Below, piece by piece: positions 27,126 through 29,369 of a stretch of 29,369 nucleotides of DNA. The notes under the pieces were generated by a model that searched no databases, was not told where the DNA came from, and worked only from the letters and a program-made list of their open reading frames with translations. The position numbers and the translations under genes were made by a program. The stretch is taken from positions 1-29,369 of the forward strand of contig JAUCBJ010004043.1 in the NCBI GenBank assembly GCA_032718475.1, read 5' to 3'. Numbering within the stretch: the first letter of the stretch is position 1; the number at the start of each line of letters is the position of its first letter. Source of the stretch: Nemertoderma westbladi. Lineage: Eukaryota; Xenacoelomorpha; Nemertodermatida; Nemertodermatidae.

Positions 27126-27966
27126 TTAATAATAATATCTGATAAATCTTTTAACATCAAGGTTGGTCCTTTCAGCTAATTTTACCCCCTCCCCGTATAA
27201 AATCACTACATTTATTTATATTTTCAATATTATATACAACTAGTGCCATCCAAGATGTCTTGGGATGTCTTGGGATGTATTAATGTATTTTCCCCATGTC
27301 ATGGGATTTGTCACGAATTGTTGTCGCTGGTCGCTAGTATATCATCTACGCGTATCATTCTATGCAGTGGAAGAAGATTTAAACATTTTTACCCAAATCT
27401 TTAATACGAAATTAAAATTCCCTGATATTAATAAAATAAATATACTTCTTATTCCATGATTAAATTAACATTGGGCTTTATCTTTATAAAACTTTCATTA
27501 TATTCATCATCGAAAATAATAAAAGAAAACGTTATACTAAACATAACATACCTGATAGAGACAAGTACGTTGATTCTTTACAACTTACATAAAACTTTGT
27601 AACTTTGTTATTATTAGCAAAACTAAATTAAAAGACGATCAATTACTGAAAGCTATTCCCATCAAGATTTGAATCCAAAGCGCATTTAAACAATACTATA
27701 AAGAAATTTAAAAATGATACAATATCACAATAATACAATAACTCATACAATAATGGGCCTTAAGATAATGTCCAACCAGTAGCTTTATAAAAAAAATGGC
27801 TTAATTAATGTAAGAAAATTATACATATACTGTATACTGTGCATAACGTAATAATTCGGGAAAAAAGAGTATAATAATTACGCTTAGTAAGGCAAATGAA
27901 GCAAAAATAGATTTTTTAAATACGAATAATGCAATTAACAAAGTTATTTGTATGAACAAAATTTCA
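27126..27966. other. Intergenic AT-rich, no gene seen
   Basis: This stretch has only minor features: TCTTGGGATG twice at 27258-27276 and several A/T runs. The gene to its right is on the minus strand, so this is its 3' flank. Confidence 0.45.
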
Positions 27967-28236
27967 GTCTAGGCATCGTACTACCATTGGTTACTCCCCT
28001 GTCTAGGCATCGTACTGCCATTGGTTACTCCCCTGTCTAGGCATCGTACTGCCATTGGTTACTCCCCTGTCTAGGCATCGTACTGCCATTGGTTACTCCC
28101 CTGTCTAGGCATCGTACTGCCATTGGTTACTCCCCTGTCTAGGCATCGTACTGCCATTGGTTACTCCCCTGTCTAGGCATCGTACCGCCATTGGTTACTC
28201 CCCTGTCTAGGCATCGTACTGCCATTGGTTACTCCT
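27967..28236 (-). repeat. 34-bp tandem array derived from a gene's last codons
   Basis: There are seven full units (27967-28204) plus a nearly complete eighth (28205-28236). The unit on the plus strand is GTCTAGGCATCGTACTGCCA + TTGGTTACTCCCCT. On the minus strand the eighth unit encodes the final residues SNQWQYDA and stop codon of the adjacent gene; the other seven lie downstream of that stop in the 3' UTR or flank. Each unit holds an AACCAATGG (CCAAT box) on the minus strand. Only isolated substitutions occur (CTACCA, CCGCCA). Confidence 0.95.
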
Positions 28237-29369
28237 CGGTGAAACCAACTGTTGGGGGGAGTTGTGACCAATCAGATTATAGGCCTCAGCTAGAAGTCGA
28301 ACCATCCGTTGTCTTTCCCTCTCCAATGATACATCAACGGAGTCAGTGTCATCAACGTCCTGCGGAATGTTCACGTTATCCATGTAGGTGCTTTCCCCGC
28401 GGGTGTAAACAATATCACTGACTGATTGGACATGATCAGAGAACTCTTTAGTATCTGCTACACCCTGTAACTCTTTACCGACTGCATTGTTATTTTCTTT
28501 ATCGACACGGTACTTACGCATCGACTCATAAACAGTGATGGGTTCATGTGCGTAAGTTGATCGCCCAGGGTATTCTTGATAGACGTGGTGTAAATATCTT
28601 GGTCTGTTATTCGATCTTCTTTTCTTAGATTTAGTATCTCCTTTACTACGTTTGGTTAATTCTCTAACCCCGTAAGAAGTCGGTTTCATTGAGTACGAAT
28701 TTCTCGATTCCCTGGCGACCAACTGATCGATTTTTTGCTGCCTAATTTTCTCCATTTGTAACCGCGACATGTACTTCTTCTTTCGACGAACATAATATAA
28801 AATTAATAGAACAATTAGTCCCGAGACTACTGAACAAGCGGCGACCACACCAATAATCCACAGATTATCTTCATTTTCAACAACATTAACCTCATCTTTA
28901 ACTGGAATTGCGATGTTAACAACTTCATATGGGAACGATTGGACTGCTTGTAAGCTGGCATTGCCCATAACCGTAACAACCACATTAGATTCCACCATTA
29001 CACCATCCTCAGCAACAACAAAAAATACATTAAAAATGGTATTATTAACTACATCAGTTACAACTTTATATATTTGAATTTCTAGACCATCGTGCCATCC
29101 AGTGGTTACCATACCAATGGTACTGGCCCCAGATGCATATATGGTCGACAAGGCAGCCTCAAGTACACCCCATATTGATTGCGATTTTAATTGAGCAACA
29201 TCATTACTCTCCACCACCTTAATCTGGGAATAAACTTGGTATCGTGCGTCTGATATTTTCAATTGAAATACATAGGGTTTCGCTTTTTCAATAATAGAGT
29301 ATTGAATCTGCTTTTCTGCTTCAATAATGGAGACACCGTCCATTAAATCAACAACTTCCAGGCTACCCA
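28207..29369 (-). CDS. Single-pass membrane protein C-terminus, KIAA1549-like (5' partial)
   Basis: The frame enters from the right edge and ends at TAG 28207-28209, about 387 codons in view. The ATG at 29343 is internal, because the frame continues upstream. Counting from it, residues 1-160 are extracellular-type, beta-rich sequence with sequons NNT (about 100) and NAS (about 128). Residues 161-185 (LWIIGVVAACSVVSGLIVLL...) are one membrane span, followed by the stop-transfer RRKKK, then a basic Ser/Arg-rich cytoplasmic tail. Near the end, ERQRMVRLLAEAYNLIG resembles the conserved tail helix of KIAA1549/KIAA1549L (UPF0606), and the LWI-start span and basic juxtamembrane also fit that family. 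Function in animals is poorly defined. No intron is visible in this portion. Family call is tentative. Confidence 0.72.
   Translation of the reverse strand, partial: GSLEVVDLMDGVSIIEAEKQIQYSIIEKAKPYVFQLKISDARYQVYSQIKVVESNDVAQLKSQSIWGVLEAALSTIYASGASTIGMVTTGWHDGLEIQIYKVVTDVVNNTIFNVFFVVAEDGVMVESNVVVTVMGNASLQAVQSFPYEVVNIAIPVKDEVNVVENEDNLWIIGVVAACSVVSGLIVLLILYYVRRKKKYMSRLQMEKIRQQKIDQLVARESRNSYSMKPTSYGVRELTKRSKGDTKSKKRRSNNRPRYLHHVYQEYPGRSTYAHEPITVYESMRKYRVDKENNNAVGKELQGVADTKEFSDHVQSVSDIVYTRGESTYMDNVNIPQDVDDTDSVDVSLERERQRMVRLLAEAYNLIGHNSPQQLVSPRSNQWQYDA

Noticed and set aside
28191-28421. 76-codon plus-strand frame
   Set aside because: Antisense shadow of the membrane-protein gene and its 34-bp array.

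Overview
The window looks like nuclear DNA of a non-vertebrate, probably marine, metazoan. Its genes are animal orthologues of lysosomal, Golgi and mitochondrial proteins (CLN3, COG8, COQ5, an SDHAF4-like open frame) plus the C-terminal end of a single-pass membrane protein. They sit in AT-rich DNA crowded with tandem arrays, foldback elements, MITE-like elements, tRNA-derived SINE sequence and ACCGGT/AGGCCT-rich words. The phylum cannot be fixed from sequence alone. All four complete coding sequences are single uninterrupted frames, although their vertebrate orthologues (three of the four have one) have many introns.

Layout: 1-2190 is dispersed repeat plus a complete foldback-type transposon with 12-bp minisatellite arms, a 17-bp terminal inverted repeat and a 9-bp target duplication. 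2191-4044 holds poly-C tracts, a dispersed element copy, a tRNA-like SINE head and an inverted repeat just upstream of CLN3 (4045-5448, +). Two near-perfect hairpins follow. A bacterial-style GT4 glycosyltransferase lies at 6972-8612 (-), convergent with CLN3. 8613-12457 is intergenic, with a degenerate foldback, a 19-bp-arm hairpin beside a TTAA, a ~145-bp tandem repeat, CA microsatellites and a 217-bp MITE with 8-bp target duplications. COG8 occupies 12458-14329 (-). 14330-18000 is repeat-rich: a 68-bp array, a 56-bp duplication, a decayed coding island and another MITE. 18337-18867 is an open frame broken by one stop. 19381-19644 is an SDHAF4-like frame with a frameshift in its most conserved motif, 63 bp upstream of COQ5 (19708-20730, +). 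21493-26846 is dominated by three arrays (36 bp x 36, an ~82-99 bp unit, 50 bp x ~67). A SINE adjoins the last one. 27967-29369 carries a 34-bp array grown from the last codons of a membrane-protein gene that runs off the right edge (-).

The genes do not form an obvious pathway. SDHAF4-like and COQ5 are both mitochondrial and same-strand neighbours; CLN3 and COG8 both concern endomembranes. The more unusual content is the repeat biology: one ~45-70 bp word (core GTAACCTGCTCCTTT) recurs at seven or more loci, inside transposons and in arrays; the 50-bp satellite unit resembles the inner end of the MITE at 17221; and two tandem repeats (COQ5, and the gene at the right edge) are built from conserved or terminal coding sequence.
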